NCBI RefSeq assembly: GCF_003860525.1
Contig: NZ_CP034161.1
Span: 2,542,001 to 2,606,000, forward strand
Length of the DNA: 64,000 nt
Direction: 5' to 3'
From: Epilithonimonas vandammei
GTDB lineage: Bacteria; Bacteroidota; Bacteroidia; Flavobacteriales; Weeksellaceae
In this document: piece by piece, positions 33,235 through 42,519 of the stretch
Numbering within the stretch: the first letter of the stretch is position 1
How the letters are laid out: each line of letters begins with the position of its first letter
Notes under the pieces: generated by a model
Database searches by the model: none
What the model was told of the DNA's origin: nothing
Seen by the model: the letters and a program-made list of their open reading frames with translations, nothing else
Made by a program: the position numbers and the translations under genes

Positions 33235-34506
33235 ATGGACATTTTTGAAAGAATAAAACAAAACCCGGGTCCACTAGGACAGTTTGCAGATTATGGAGAA
33301 GGCTACTACATTTTCCCAAGACTGGAAGGGCCTATTGGTCCCAGAATGAAGTTCCAGGGAAAAGAAGTAATTTTCTGGAGCGCTAATGATTATTTGGGAT
33401 TATGCAATCATCCTGATGTTTTGGAAGCTGATGCAAAAGCCGCTGCAGAATACGGAATGTTTTATCCGATGGGTGCCAGAGCAATGTCCGGAGAAACTGA
33501 ACAGCACTTGCAACTGGAAAGAGAACTGGCAGATTTCGTAAAAAAAGACTCAGCTTACCTCCTGAATTTCGGCTATCAAGGAATGGTGTCTTGCATTGAT
33601 GCTTTAGTTTCAAGAAATGACGTGATTGTTTACGATGTAGATTCTCACGCTTGTATCGTGGATGGTGTTAGACTGCATGCAGGAAAACGTTTTACTTATA
33701 AACATAATGATATCGAGAGTTTTGAAAAGAACCTGAAGAGAGCTCAAAAAGTCACTGAAGAAACCGGTGGCGGAATCTTGGTGATTACCGAAGGGGTTTT
33801 CGGGATGAGAGGACAGCAAGGTAAGTTGAAGGAAATCTGTGCGCTTAAATCAAAATACAATTTCAGACTTTTGGTGGATGACGCACACGGATTCGGGACT
33901 TTGGGACAAACCGGAGCCGGAGCTGGAGAAGAGCAAGGCTGCCAGGATCAGATTGACGTTTACTTCTCTACTTTCGCTAAGTCTATGGCAGGTTTCGGAG
34001 CGTTTTTAGCTGGAGATAAAGAAATTATCCGTTATCTGAAATTCAACTTGAGATCTCAAATTTTTGCTAAATCTCTGACAATGCCAATGGTAATCGGAGG
34101 TTTGAAGAGATTAGAACTTTTGAGAACAAGACCGGAAATCAAAGCTAAGCTTTGGGAAAATGTTGAAAAACTACAAGGTGGACTTAAAAAAATCGGATAT
34201 AACCTTGGAGATACCAACACTTGTGTAACACCAGTTTTCATCCAAGGAACTCCTGTTGAAGCAACTCTTTTGGTTAAAGAATTGAGAGAAGATTACGGCA
34301 TTTTCACCTCTGTTGTGGTTTATCCTGTAATTCCAAAAGGAATGATTTTATTAAGATTGATTCCAACCGCTTCTCACACCGATACTGAAATCAACGAAAC
34401 GCTTGCAGCTTTCGAATCCATTTATAATAAATTGACAAGCGGTTATTACAAAGAAGCTGAAGCCAGATTATTGAAAGAGCAGAATCTGGAATTCAAACCG
34501 ATTTAA
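33235..34506 (+). CDS. Alpha-oxoamine synthase, probable cysteate (or serine) C-fatty-acyltransferase
   Basis: A 423-residue fold-type I PLP enzyme of the family that includes serine palmitoyltransferase, KBL and BioF. His138 (DSHAC) stacks on PLP, Asp216 is in VDDAHGFG, and Lys249 in TFAKSMAG forms the Schiff base. The long N-terminal extension (EGYYIFPRLEGPIGPRM) and the sequence GARAMSGETEQH are of the SPT-like flavobacterial group; members of it in Flavobacterium and Chryseobacterium condense cysteate with a fatty acyl thioester to give the capnine precursor. Pairing with the cysteate-synthase-like gene supports this; serine palmitoyltransferase is the alternative. Confidence 0.75.
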   Translation: MDIFERIKQNPGPLGQFADYGEGYYIFPRLEGPIGPRMKFQGKEVIFWSANDYLGLCNHPDVLEADAKAAAEYGMFYPMGARAMSGETEQHLQLERELADFVKKDSAYLLNFGYQGMVSCIDALVSRNDVIVYDVDSHACIVDGVRLHAGKRFTYKHNDIESFEKNLKRAQKVTEETGGGILVITEGVFGMRGQQGKLKEICALKSKYNFRLLVDDAHGFGTLGQTGAGAGEEQGCQDQIDVYFSTFAKSMAGFGAFLAGDKEIIRYLKFNLRSQIFAKSLTMPMVIGGLKRLELLRTRPEIKAKLWENVEKLQGGLKKIGYNLGDTNTCVTPVFIQGTPVEATLLVKELREDYGIFTSVVVYPVIPKGMILLRLIPTASHTDTEINETLAAFESIYNKLTSGYYKEAEARLLKEQNLEFKPI

Positions 34507-34515
34507 TCATTGGGA

Positions 34516-35040
34516 ATGATTGATATTCAAATCAAAAAAGTCGGTTTAGAAGACATTGCGGATTTACAAATCATCGGAAGACAAACTTTTGCAGAGACAT
34601 TTTCACAAGAAAACTCAGAGGAAGATATGAATCAATATCTGGAAGAAAAATTTTCTGTTTCGCAACTGAAATCAGAACTTTTAGATGAGAATTCGGTGTT
34701 CTATTTTGCTTTGGTTGATACGAATATTGTGGGTTATCTTAAGGTCAATTTGGGTGAATCCCAAACTGAGATCAAAGATAAAAATGCTTTGGAAATCGAA
34801 AGAATCTACGTTATAAAGGATTTTCACGGAAAAAGTGTTGCAAAATACCTTTACAAAAAAGTTATTGAAATTACTGATTCCAAAAATGTTGATTACGTTT
34901 GGTTAGGTGTTTGGGAAGAAAATGCAAGAGCCATAAGTTTTTACAAGAAAAATAATTTTGTAGAGTTTGATAAGCATATTTTCAAACTTGGAAAAGATGA
35001 GCAAACTGACATTATGATGAAGCTTCATCTCAACAAATAG
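34516..35040 (+). CDS. GNAT family N-acetyltransferase
   Basis: A 174-residue single-domain GNAT protein. The acetyl-CoA loop lies in IERIYVIKDFHGKSVAKYLYKKV (about residues 97-119), followed by VWLGVWEENARAISFYKKNNF, the usual C-terminal half. The substrate is unknown. It starts 9 bp after the alpha-oxoamine synthase and shares its terminator, so it is co-transcribed with that gene. The ATG at 34516 is used; an in-frame TTG lies 6 bp earlier. Confidence 0.87.
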   Translation: MIDIQIKKVGLEDIADLQIIGRQTFAETFSQENSEEDMNQYLEEKFSVSQLKSELLDENSVFYFALVDTNIVGYLKVNLGESQTEIKDKNALEIERIYVIKDFHGKSVAKYLYKKVIEITDSKNVDYVWLGVWEENARAISFYKKNNFVEFDKHIFKLGKDEQTDIMMKLHLNK

Positions 35041-35075
35041 AAAAAGCCGATTTGAAATTTCAAATCGGCTTTTTT
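35041..35075. terminator. Strong terminator after the sulfonolipid-GNAT unit
   Basis: AAAAAGCCGATTTGAAA and TTTCAAATCGGCTTTTTT form a perfect palindrome directly after the stop codon. It is symmetrical, so it can also act on the minus strand. Confidence 0.92.
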
Positions 35076-35204
35076 ATGCAAAAGGTCTTCGTTTTTTATG
35101 ATTTAATCACATTAATGATTTAATTGATTTCTTAATCTGGTAAGACAACATTGATACCTGTAAATTCTTTTCGGAGATTTCGAATTAATGTTGTTCTAAA
35201 AACA

Positions 35205-36740
35205 TTAATTAATCTTTTTCAAATCCAAATCCTCAAAATCAAAACTAAAATCCGTCACATCAGAGATTGGTTTCATTTTCGCAGAAATGGCTTTTCCGTT
35301 TTCATCAAAATTTAAAGTAAAAAACGCATCCGCATCATAACTTCTGTCATCCCACTTTGCCACAAAAGAATTCGCTGAATATGGAATCAAATCGCCTTTC
35401 AGTCTTGGCGAAGATTTAGAAATAATTCTGTACCCTTTGCCTTGCTTAGAAACCTCAACAATCCCGAACCAATCATCTTTGTACCAACCAATAAATTGGC
35501 CATCTTTCAAATCAGATTTGAACTTCGAAGCCTTATCGTAAACTTCTTTTTTTTGTTTTGCGAAAGTCTCTTCATTCTTCTTATTTCTGTCGCCATAAAG
35601 CTTCAGCCAATCACGGTTTTCAACTTTCAGATAAGCATCTTTTACTGAATTCGTAATTGTAGAAAATGCCGCACCAGATTGCTGATTCGTCAAAACTACA
35701 ATTCCAAGTTTCAAATCCGGAATCAATGTAAAATGGGTCACAGTTCCTATCAAACCTCCAGAATGCTGAACCTGCAAATGTCCTTTAACATCGCTCAAAA
35801 ACCAGCCTAATCCATAGCCATAAAAATGAGTGTCGTAAGGCGAAGAAATCCCAACTTTATCCGGAATCTGCAGACTCCAAAGTTCGTGAGCGTTTTTCTC
35901 AGAAACCAAACGTTTTCCGTCTTTGGTTACAAAGCCATTCAGAAGAAAGTTTGCCCAAGTCGTCATATCTTGGATGTTGCTGATAATTCCGCCTGCGGCG
36001 TTCGCTGTTTCATTCCAATCGTGAGGAACTGGAATCACTTTTCCGTCCACAGGAGCATGGGCATCGATGATATTTTGTGAATTTTTTGCTCTGTTATAAG
36101 ACCCAAAACTCGCTGTCATCCCGACAGGTTTCATAATTCTCTGTTCAATAAAATCTGCCCATTGCAAGCCCGAAACTCTATGAATGACTTCCCCAGCCAC
36201 GATAAACATAATATTATTATAATCCAAAGTCGTTCTGAAAGGATTTTCTGGTTTCAGATATCTCACATTGTGAACAATATCATTAATAGTCAAACTCCCA
36301 CCTTCGGGAAAAAACATCAAATCACCTTGTCCCAATCCTAATCCAGCTCTGTGCGTTACTAAATCTTTGATGGTCACATTCTGAGAAACATAAGCATCCG
36401 CCATCTGAAATTCAGGAATATATTTTGTCACTTTGTCATCCCAGTTTATTTTGCCTTCGTCAGCTAAAATCGCTAAAGCTGTACAAGTAAAACCTTTACT
36501 ATTAGAAGCAATTCCTACCAAGGTATTGTCATCCATCGGCTGATTATTTTTAAGTGAACGAACACCGAAACCTTTGGCATAAATCAGTTTTCCGTCTTTT
36601 ACAATTCCAACGGACATTCCCGGAACATCAAAAGTTTTAAGAGAATTTTGAATCAGTTCGTCCAATTTTTTTTCTTCAATCTGAGCATTGGAAACAGCGA
36701 ACGAAAAAAGAACAAAGAGTAAAGATATATTTCTTTTCAT
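35205..36740 (-). CDS. Serine hydrolase (class C beta-lactamase-like) with C-terminal DUF3471-type domain
   Basis: A 511-residue exported protein with a signal peptide (1-19) and a beta-lactamase/D-aminopeptidase fold domain over residues 25-390. The nucleophile motif is SNSK at 79-82, the Tyr motif is in LDYNN near 168, and the third motif is HSGG near 330. The last 110 residues form a separate beta-rich domain (FIGWYKDDWFGIVEVSKQGKGYRI). It probably acts on D-amino acid peptides or esters in the periplasm; a true beta-lactamase role is unlikely. It is convergent with the GNAT gene. Confidence 0.88.
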   Translation of the reverse strand: MKRNISLLFVLFSFAVSNAQIEEKKLDELIQNSLKTFDVPGMSVGIVKDGKLIYAKGFGVRSLKNNQPMDDNTLVGIASNSKGFTCTALAILADEGKINWDDKVTKYIPEFQMADAYVSQNVTIKDLVTHRAGLGLGQGDLMFFPEGGSLTINDIVHNVRYLKPENPFRTTLDYNNIMFIVAGEVIHRVSGLQWADFIEQRIMKPVGMTASFGSYNRAKNSQNIIDAHAPVDGKVIPVPHDWNETANAAGGIISNIQDMTTWANFLLNGFVTKDGKRLVSEKNAHELWSLQIPDKVGISSPYDTHFYGYGLGWFLSDVKGHLQVQHSGGLIGTVTHFTLIPDLKLGIVVLTNQQSGAAFSTITNSVKDAYLKVENRDWLKLYGDRNKKNEETFAKQKKEVYDKASKFKSDLKDGQFIGWYKDDWFGIVEVSKQGKGYRIISKSSPRLKGDLIPYSANSFVAKWDDRSYDADAFFTLNFDENGKAISAKMKPISDVTDFSFDFEDLDLKKIN

Positions 36741-36774
36741 TTTTAAATTAGAATTTAGGCTAAGATAGGAATTT

Positions 36775-36809
36775 GTAATTTTTAATTGTTAATTATTATG
36801 GGTTAATTA
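36775..36809. repeat. Heptanucleotide repeat in a divergent promoter region
   Basis: Five in-register units GTAATTT, TTAATTG, TTAATTA, TTATGGG, TTAATTA lie between the serine hydrolase start and tag. A -7-like TATCTTTA follows the last unit. Confidence 0.65.
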
Positions 36810-36841
36810 TCTTTACATTTCAAATTTAATTACAAAATACA

Positions 36842-37393
36842 ATGTCATATTGCCAAGCCATAGAAACAATACAACCTGAGGAAAGAAAAGCATTGCATAA
36901 GAATTATCACGATAATCATTATGGTTTTCCTATTCATAATGATGATGAATTGTTTGGAAGGTTAATTATGGAAATTAATCAAGCAGGATTGAGTTGGGAA
37001 ACAATTCTGAAAAAGGAAGAATCTTTTCGTAAAGCTTATAGTAATTTCAGTATTGAAAAAATTGCTTCTTATACAGAAAAAGACAGAGAACGCCTATTAT
37101 CTGACGCAGGAATTATCCGAAATAAACTAAAAGTAAACGCAGCGATTGAAAATGCGAAAACCATTTTGGAACTGAAAAAGGAATTCGGTTCATTCGAAAA
37201 ATGGTTGGAGCATCATCATCCGAAAACGAAGGAAGAATGGGTGAAACTCTTCAAGAAAACTTTTAGATTTACAGGTGGGGAAATTGTGGGCGAATTTCTA
37301 ATGAGCATTGGTTTTTTGAAAGGTGCGCACTCTGATGATTGCAAAATCAATGAGAAAATTTTTGCCACGAATCCTAAGTGGAAGGAAATGTAA
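36842..37393 (+). CDS. tag: DNA-3-methyladenine glycosylase I
   Basis: A 183-residue base-excision repair enzyme that removes 3-methyladenine from DNA. The zinc-binding residues expected for Tag are present: Cys4, His23 (YHD), His163 and Cys167 (GAHSDDC). The catalytic region INQAGLSWETILKKEESFRKAY (near 45-66) includes Glu44, and the usual base-pocket Trp51 is there. Length equals the E. coli enzyme. It is a single gene followed by a long inverted repeat. Confidence 0.95.
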   Translation: MSYCQAIETIQPEERKALHKNYHDNHYGFPIHNDDELFGRLIMEINQAGLSWETILKKEESFRKAYSNFSIEKIASYTEKDRERLLSDAGIIRNKLKVNAAIENAKTILELKKEFGSFEKWLEHHHPKTKEEWVKLFKKTFRFTGGEIVGEFLMSIGFLKGAHSDDCKINEKIFATNPKWKEM

Positions 37394-37398
37394 ATAGT

Positions 37399-37531
37399 AA
37401 ACACTTAAGTTGATATTAGGAACTTCCAACAAAGTTCATTTTAGTGCAATTAAGTTTTGAAAATCAAAAATTGTCCTCTAACGTGAACTTAGTCTTCAAT
37501 ATTCACTAATTCTTAAGTTACTTAAGTGTTT
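37399..37531. repeat. 133-bp imperfect inverted repeat
   Basis: AAACACTTAAGT (37399-37410) is perfectly complementary to ACTTAAGTGTTT (37520-37531). Inside, an AAGTTCA...TTAG segment on the left resembles the reverse complement of the right side. It fills the gap between tag and the UMP synthase gene, starting 6 bp after the tag stop and ending 16 bp before the next promoter. Confidence 0.7.
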
Positions 37532-37546
37532 AAAATCTTGTATTTT

Positions 37547-37575
37547 TTGTGGTTAAAAAAATAGCCTTAAATTTG
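37547..37575 (+). promoter_or_regulatory. Promoter of the UMP synthase gene
   Basis: TTG (37547-37549), an 18-bp spacer and TAAATTTG (37568-37575) match the Bacteroidota promoter fully. The ATG follows 20 bp later. Confidence 0.7.
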
Positions 37576-37595
37576 TAGAAATCTAAAGAAAGTAA

Positions 37596-38954
37596 ATGGA
37601 AAGTAAAAAAGAATTCTTCCTCGAGTGTTACAAACTCGGAATAATCAAGTTTGGGCGTTTCACACTGAAAAGCGGAATAGAAAGTCCGTTTTATGTTGAT
37701 TTGCGACCGCTCGCTTCTGACCCAAAAATCCTGAAAAAACTAGCCAATTATCTTTTGGAAATGCTTCCTTTGGATAATTTTGATATCATCTGTGGCGTTC
37801 CTTACGCAGCACTTCCAATGGCAACGGCGATGTCTTTGGAAAGTTATCTTCCATTAATCATCAAAAGAAAAGAAGCAAAATCTTATGGAACTAAAAAACT
37901 GATTGAAGGCATCTACGAAAAAGGACAAAACTGTCTTTTGGTAGAAGATGTCATCACATCCGGAAAATCTTTGGTTGAGACGATTGATGAAGTAGAAAAT
38001 GAAGGTATTAAAGTTTCGGATATTGTTGTGGTTCTGGACAGAGAACAAGGCGGGAAAGAGAAATTGCAAGAAAAAGGTTACAAAGTTCATTCGCTTTTCA
38101 ATATTTCTGAGGTTGTGGAAATCCTAAGAGAAGTGAATTATATTGATGACGAAGAAGTTACTAGAATTCAAGATTTTGTGAACGGAAACCAAGTTGTTTT
38201 TGAAGAGAAAAAACGTTTGTCATACGAGCAGAAACTGGAAATTACCGAACATTCTTTCGCTAAGAAAATCCTTGAAATTGCTATTGCAAAAAAATCAAAC
38301 CTTATTGCTTCGGCAGATTTCATCACGACAAAAGAGTTATTAGAATTTGCAGATTTTGTTGGACCTCATATTGTGGCGCTAAAAACTCACATTGATATTC
38401 TGAATGATTTTGATGCTGATGAAACGATTCTTCCGCTAAAAGATTTAGCAACGAAACATAATTTTCTATTGATGGAAGACCGAAAATTTGCGGATATTGG
38501 AAACACTCAGGAATTGCAATTTTCTTACGGAACTTATAAAATTTCAAATTGGGCAGACCTTGTTACATCTCACGTAATTGGTGGAAGTAAAAGTCTGGAT
38601 TGTTTTATGAATGTTGGTGTGGTGGCGATTTTGGGAATGTCTTCTGAAGGCACTTTGACCGATTCTCATTATCGTGAAGAAGCTTTGAAAGTGATAGAAA
38701 ATCATCCTAATATCATCGGTTGTGTTGCTCAGAACGAAATTTCAGACAATCTACTCCTTTTCACGCCTGGCGTAAATCTTTCGGTTGCAGGCGATGACAA
38801 AGGCCAACAATACAATTCTCCGGAACACGTGATTAAGAATTACGGAACAGATTTTATCATCGTTGGACGCGGTATTTACAAAGCCGATGAGCCTGAACAA
38901 GAAGCTGTACGCTACAAAAACGAAGGCTGGAAAGCGTATCAGGATTCTTTGTAA
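37596..38954 (+). CDS. Fused orotate phosphoribosyltransferase / OMP decarboxylase (UMP synthase)
   Basis: A 452-residue bifunctional enzyme for the last two steps of UMP synthesis. Residues 1-200 are PyrE-like, with the PRPP motif VEDVITSGKS at 116-125 and the catalytic loop KRKEAKSYGT. Residues 215-452 are an OMP decarboxylase with the catalytic Lys/Asp array DRKFADIGNT at 295-304. The domain order and the sequence of both halves (ALKTHIDILNDF, GQQYNSPEHVI, IIVGRGIY) are those of the eukaryotic UMPS fusion rather than of separate bacterial PyrE and PyrF. It has a consensus promoter and no pyrimidine neighbours. Confidence 0.94.
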   Translation: MESKKEFFLECYKLGIIKFGRFTLKSGIESPFYVDLRPLASDPKILKKLANYLLEMLPLDNFDIICGVPYAALPMATAMSLESYLPLIIKRKEAKSYGTKKLIEGIYEKGQNCLLVEDVITSGKSLVETIDEVENEGIKVSDIVVVLDREQGGKEKLQEKGYKVHSLFNISEVVEILREVNYIDDEEVTRIQDFVNGNQVVFEEKKRLSYEQKLEITEHSFAKKILEIAIAKKSNLIASADFITTKELLEFADFVGPHIVALKTHIDILNDFDADETILPLKDLATKHNFLLMEDRKFADIGNTQELQFSYGTYKISNWADLVTSHVIGGSKSLDCFMNVGVVAILGMSSEGTLTDSHYREEALKVIENHPNIIGCVAQNEISDNLLLFTPGVNLSVAGDDKGQQYNSPEHVIKNYGTDFIIVGRGIYKADEPEQEAVRYKNEGWKAYQDSL

Positions 38955-39020
38955 TTTTAACAATATAACGTCACGCTTCATCAGAAAAAAATAGTAGTTT
39001 TAGATAATGATTATTTTTTG

Positions 39021-41834
39021 ATGAAGCGATTTTTTTTGTGTCTATCCTTAGTTTTTTATTTCTCGGCAAAAGCGCAGCGAGATACTATCTCAATCCGTGC
39101 CAGGCTGAATGAAGATCAGAAAACGATCTCCGTTGAACAGGTTCTTATTTACCATAATCCTCATCAAAAAGCAATTAAACAAATCAAGCTTCTGAATTGG
39201 GTTACAGCATATCAGAATAGAAAGACACATCTTTTGAAAAGAAAAGTAGAAGATCGTAAAAAAGACCTTTATTTCGCAAAAGATGAACAACTCGGAAAAC
39301 TGGAAAGCCTTCAATATTCCCATGGAAATAACTTTTCAGAAGTGCTCAATAAAAATCAGGAAAATATTTATATCTCTTTATCTGAATCACTGAATCCGGG
39401 AGAACGCATAAAAATTTCGCTCAATTACCAGATCCGTTTGCCCGACGCTAGATTTACAGGTTACGGGATAAACGCCAATGATATTTTGCTAAAATATTTC
39501 TTTCTGGTGCCGGAAACTTTTGAAAATGAAAATCAAAGCAACAGTTTCTACAGGGACACAGAAGAAACCGGCAATGCAGGATCTTTCTGGACTGTTGATT
39601 TTACGCTTCCAGAGAGTTGGAAATGCTATTCTAACCTAGCAAGACACTCGGAATCAGAATTTTCAGGCATTTCAATTAACGACCCAGAATTTCAGCTTTC
39701 AAAAAAAAATTATCCTAGTTTTCAGCCTACAATTGATGGAGAAAAAATCAATATCCAGCTAGGTTACGAGATTTCTGACTATCAACAGAAAATATTGGAA
39801 CCGGTATTGGTCAATCATCTTAGTTTTCTAAAAAGCAAAACCGGAAACCTGCCGGAAAATATTTTCATCACTCAAAAATTTCTTAACAAAGAAGAGTTTT
39901 TTGGGATTGATGATATTAAATTCTGGAAATTCAAATACCAACTTTTTACAGATTATGAAAAGGCTGACCTTGATTACTTCAGCGTGCTATCAAAAAAAGT
40001 CGCGGAAGAAAGCATTATCATCAATAAAACTAATGACCACTGGCTAAAAAACGGCATAAAATCTTATCTGGAAATTCAGTACCTTAAAAAGTTTTATCCA
40101 AATCATCTCTTATTGGGAAATCTGCCCGAAAACGTTAAAATACTTGGAATAAAACCACTAAAAGCTTTTCACGCATCAAAACTGAAGCTATCTGAACGTT
40201 ATGGACTAGCCTATCATTACATCTATACGCAGAATCTGGATCAGAAAATTACAACGCCTTACCATCAACTCAGTAATTTCAATACAACAGCCATAAGCCA
40301 GTTTGAAACCGGAAGTCTACTTAATTACAGTTCCGAATATCAAGGCTCAGAACACTTTGACTTGTTTCTAAAAAATTATCTATCTTCCAATTACCAGAAA
40401 AAGGCAGATGGTTCGGAATTTCTAAAAGCATTGGAAAAAGCAACTGATGGCAACTCAGGTTTTTTACAACGATTGATGAATGAGAAACACAGAGTTAACT
40501 TTAACCTGAAAAGTATCAAGAAAAAAAATCAAAATTATAATCTTCATCTGCGATCCAGAAATGCCGATCTGACGCCTCTGAAAATACAATCCGAAACAAG
40601 AGAAGGCTATAAAAACACCTTCTGGAAAAGTGAAAATGAGCTTAGCAAAGATTCCGTTTCCATTCCGAATAAGAGTATTTACAAAATCGTTTTGAACGAT
40701 GACTATATCTTCCCGGAAACCAATTACAGAGATAATTATATCTATACAAAGGGATTATTTTCTAATGCGAAAAAGATCCGTTTCAAACTTATAAAAGATA
40801 TTCAGAATCCGGAATACAACGAGATTTTCCTGACGCCTCGTCTTACGTTCAATGCGTATGATAGAGTGTTGCTTGGACTTAATTTTAAGAATCAGGGAAT
40901 ATTCGATCAGAAATTTGATTACTCGGTGACACCCTATTACAGCACGGGAACGGGCAAGCTTACAGGATCCGGAGCTATAAACTACTCAATTCTGCCTCCC
41001 AACAGTTTCTTCAGACGATGGAACTTTGGTGTATCTGGCTCATATTTTCATTATGACAATGACCTGGCTTATAAAAGATTTGGCGCAGGAACTTCCTTCG
41101 ATTTTCAAAAGAATCCGAGAAGTGCCATTGGCAGGAGTTTATATTTTTCATATAATTACTATGAAAGAGAACTGACACCACTTATGATTCGTAATAATCA
41201 ATATTCTAAATACAATCTTTGGAACATTGGTTATTCTTACTCTGACAACAGTCTGATCCATGAAAAATACATAGGAACCAATCTCCAGTGGATGGAAGAT
41301 TTTCAGAAAATTTCTGCCGAAGCGTTCTATCGCTGGGAGTTTGCGAAGGATAAAAAGATCAGTTTCCGCCTATTTGCAGGTTATTTTCTGAGAAATGAAA
41401 CGAAAAATGCTTTATTCAACTACGGAATTTCCCGAGTATCTAACTACAGTTTTTCTTATGGCTTATTGGGGCAAAGTGCAACTTCTGGGATTCTTTCTCA
41501 GCAGTTTATATTAGCTGAAGGCGGCTTTAAATCATTTTTTAACACGTCGGTCAATCAATTTATTACCAGCATTAATGTAGATTCACATCTTTGGAAATGG
41601 TTCAATCTGTATGCAGATGCCGGCATTTACAAAAATAGGACGAGACAGGCGGAGTTTATCTGGGATTCTGGTCTGAAGGTAAAAGTAGTTCCGGATTTTC
41701 TGGAGATCTATTTTCCTGTAGCTTCAAGTTTAGGATTTGAGCCCGGCTTCAAGGATTACGGACGCAGAATCCGATACACACTGATTCTTAATTTGGGAGC
41801 ACTGATTAACAACCTTAGAAGAGGGGTGTTTTAA
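39021..41834 (+). CDS. Gluzincin-like (M1) protein without zinc ligands, with C-terminal beta-barrel
   Basis: A 937-residue exported protein (signal peptide 1-18, ending AKA). Residues 20-230 look like the beta-saddle of M1 aminopeptidases (SLNPGERIKISLNYQIRLP). Residues about 230-480 follow the M1 catalytic layout, including a WLKNGIKSYLE segment near 339-349 that matches WLNEGFAxYxE. The upstream HExxH is replaced by SVLSK and the third ligand Glu by Asn, so zinc peptidase activity is not expected. From about 560 the sequence is aromatic amphipathic strands to the C-terminus, typical of an outer membrane barrel. The ATG at 39021 is used, next to a TTG. Confidence 0.75.
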   Translation: MKRFFLCLSLVFYFSAKAQRDTISIRARLNEDQKTISVEQVLIYHNPHQKAIKQIKLLNWVTAYQNRKTHLLKRKVEDRKKDLYFAKDEQLGKLESLQYSHGNNFSEVLNKNQENIYISLSESLNPGERIKISLNYQIRLPDARFTGYGINANDILLKYFFLVPETFENENQSNSFYRDTEETGNAGSFWTVDFTLPESWKCYSNLARHSESEFSGISINDPEFQLSKKNYPSFQPTIDGEKINIQLGYEISDYQQKILEPVLVNHLSFLKSKTGNLPENIFITQKFLNKEEFFGIDDIKFWKFKYQLFTDYEKADLDYFSVLSKKVAEESIIINKTNDHWLKNGIKSYLEIQYLKKFYPNHLLLGNLPENVKILGIKPLKAFHASKLKLSERYGLAYHYIYTQNLDQKITTPYHQLSNFNTTAISQFETGSLLNYSSEYQGSEHFDLFLKNYLSSNYQKKADGSEFLKALEKATDGNSGFLQRLMNEKHRVNFNLKSIKKKNQNYNLHLRSRNADLTPLKIQSETREGYKNTFWKSENELSKDSVSIPNKSIYKIVLNDDYIFPETNYRDNYIYTKGLFSNAKKIRFKLIKDIQNPEYNEIFLTPRLTFNAYDRVLLGLNFKNQGIFDQKFDYSVTPYYSTGTGKLTGSGAINYSILPPNSFFRRWNFGVSGSYFHYDNDLAYKRFGAGTSFDFQKNPRSAIGRSLYFSYNYYERELTPLMIRNNQYSKYNLWNIGYSYSDNSLIHEKYIGTNLQWMEDFQKISAEAFYRWEFAKDKKISFRLFAGYFLRNETKNALFNYGISRVSNYSFSYGLLGQSATSGILSQQFILAEGGFKSFFNTSVNQFITSINVDSHLWKWFNLYADAGIYKNRTRQAEFIWDSGLKVKVVPDFLEIYFPVASSLGFEPGFKDYGRRIRYTLILNLGALINNLRRGVF

Positions 41835-42519
41835 AAAAATACCGTGGTGGTGATAGCTTTTATTTTAATTTTCTGAATATCCAACTATCTTGTTCTAAGG
41901 CAGTATTATTCAGAAAGGACTTATTATGCTCAACAACATCCAGATCTTTAAATAATCTCACCACAAAAGCATCAGGATGAAATGCAGAAAATGTCCGATG
42001 TCCTTCTTTCACTTTATCCCTAACCACTATTTTGCCCTTATCAAAAACTTTAATTTCTGACTCAGAAAGTCTCTGTTTAAAAGCTTCTCCCTGAAATGTA
42101 AGAAATAAAATACCTCCAGGTTTTAATATTCTTGTAAGCTCTTTTGCCCATTCATAATGTTTCTGTTCCGACAGATGCGTGAAAATTGAAATTCCGTAGA
42201 TGACATCAAAAAAATTATTTTCGTAAGGAAGATCTGCTGCCAGAAAGTTGAGGTTAAAATTTACATTTTTTATATTAGCTCTGTTCCATTCTATACTCTG
42301 AGGATTATAATCAGTCGCGTAGATTTCAGCAGATGGTAAAATATTGGGAAAATGTCTTACAACTCTTGCTGGCCCACAACCCCAATCTAATATTTTAATA
42401 TTTTCAATGTTACAAAAATTGCTGAACTTATTACTCAGCCATACTGCCGTTTTCTCCCCACCATTGTAATAATGATAATAATCAAGATGAAAAGATTCAT
42501 AAATTAACCTGAGTTCGGG

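Noticed and set aside
33235..34506. Glycine C-acetyltransferase (KBL) as partner of the threonine dehydrogenase at 50178
   Set aside because: The N-terminal extension and active-site context are SPT-like and the gene is paired with a cysteine-synthase-like gene, 16 kb from the dehydrogenase.
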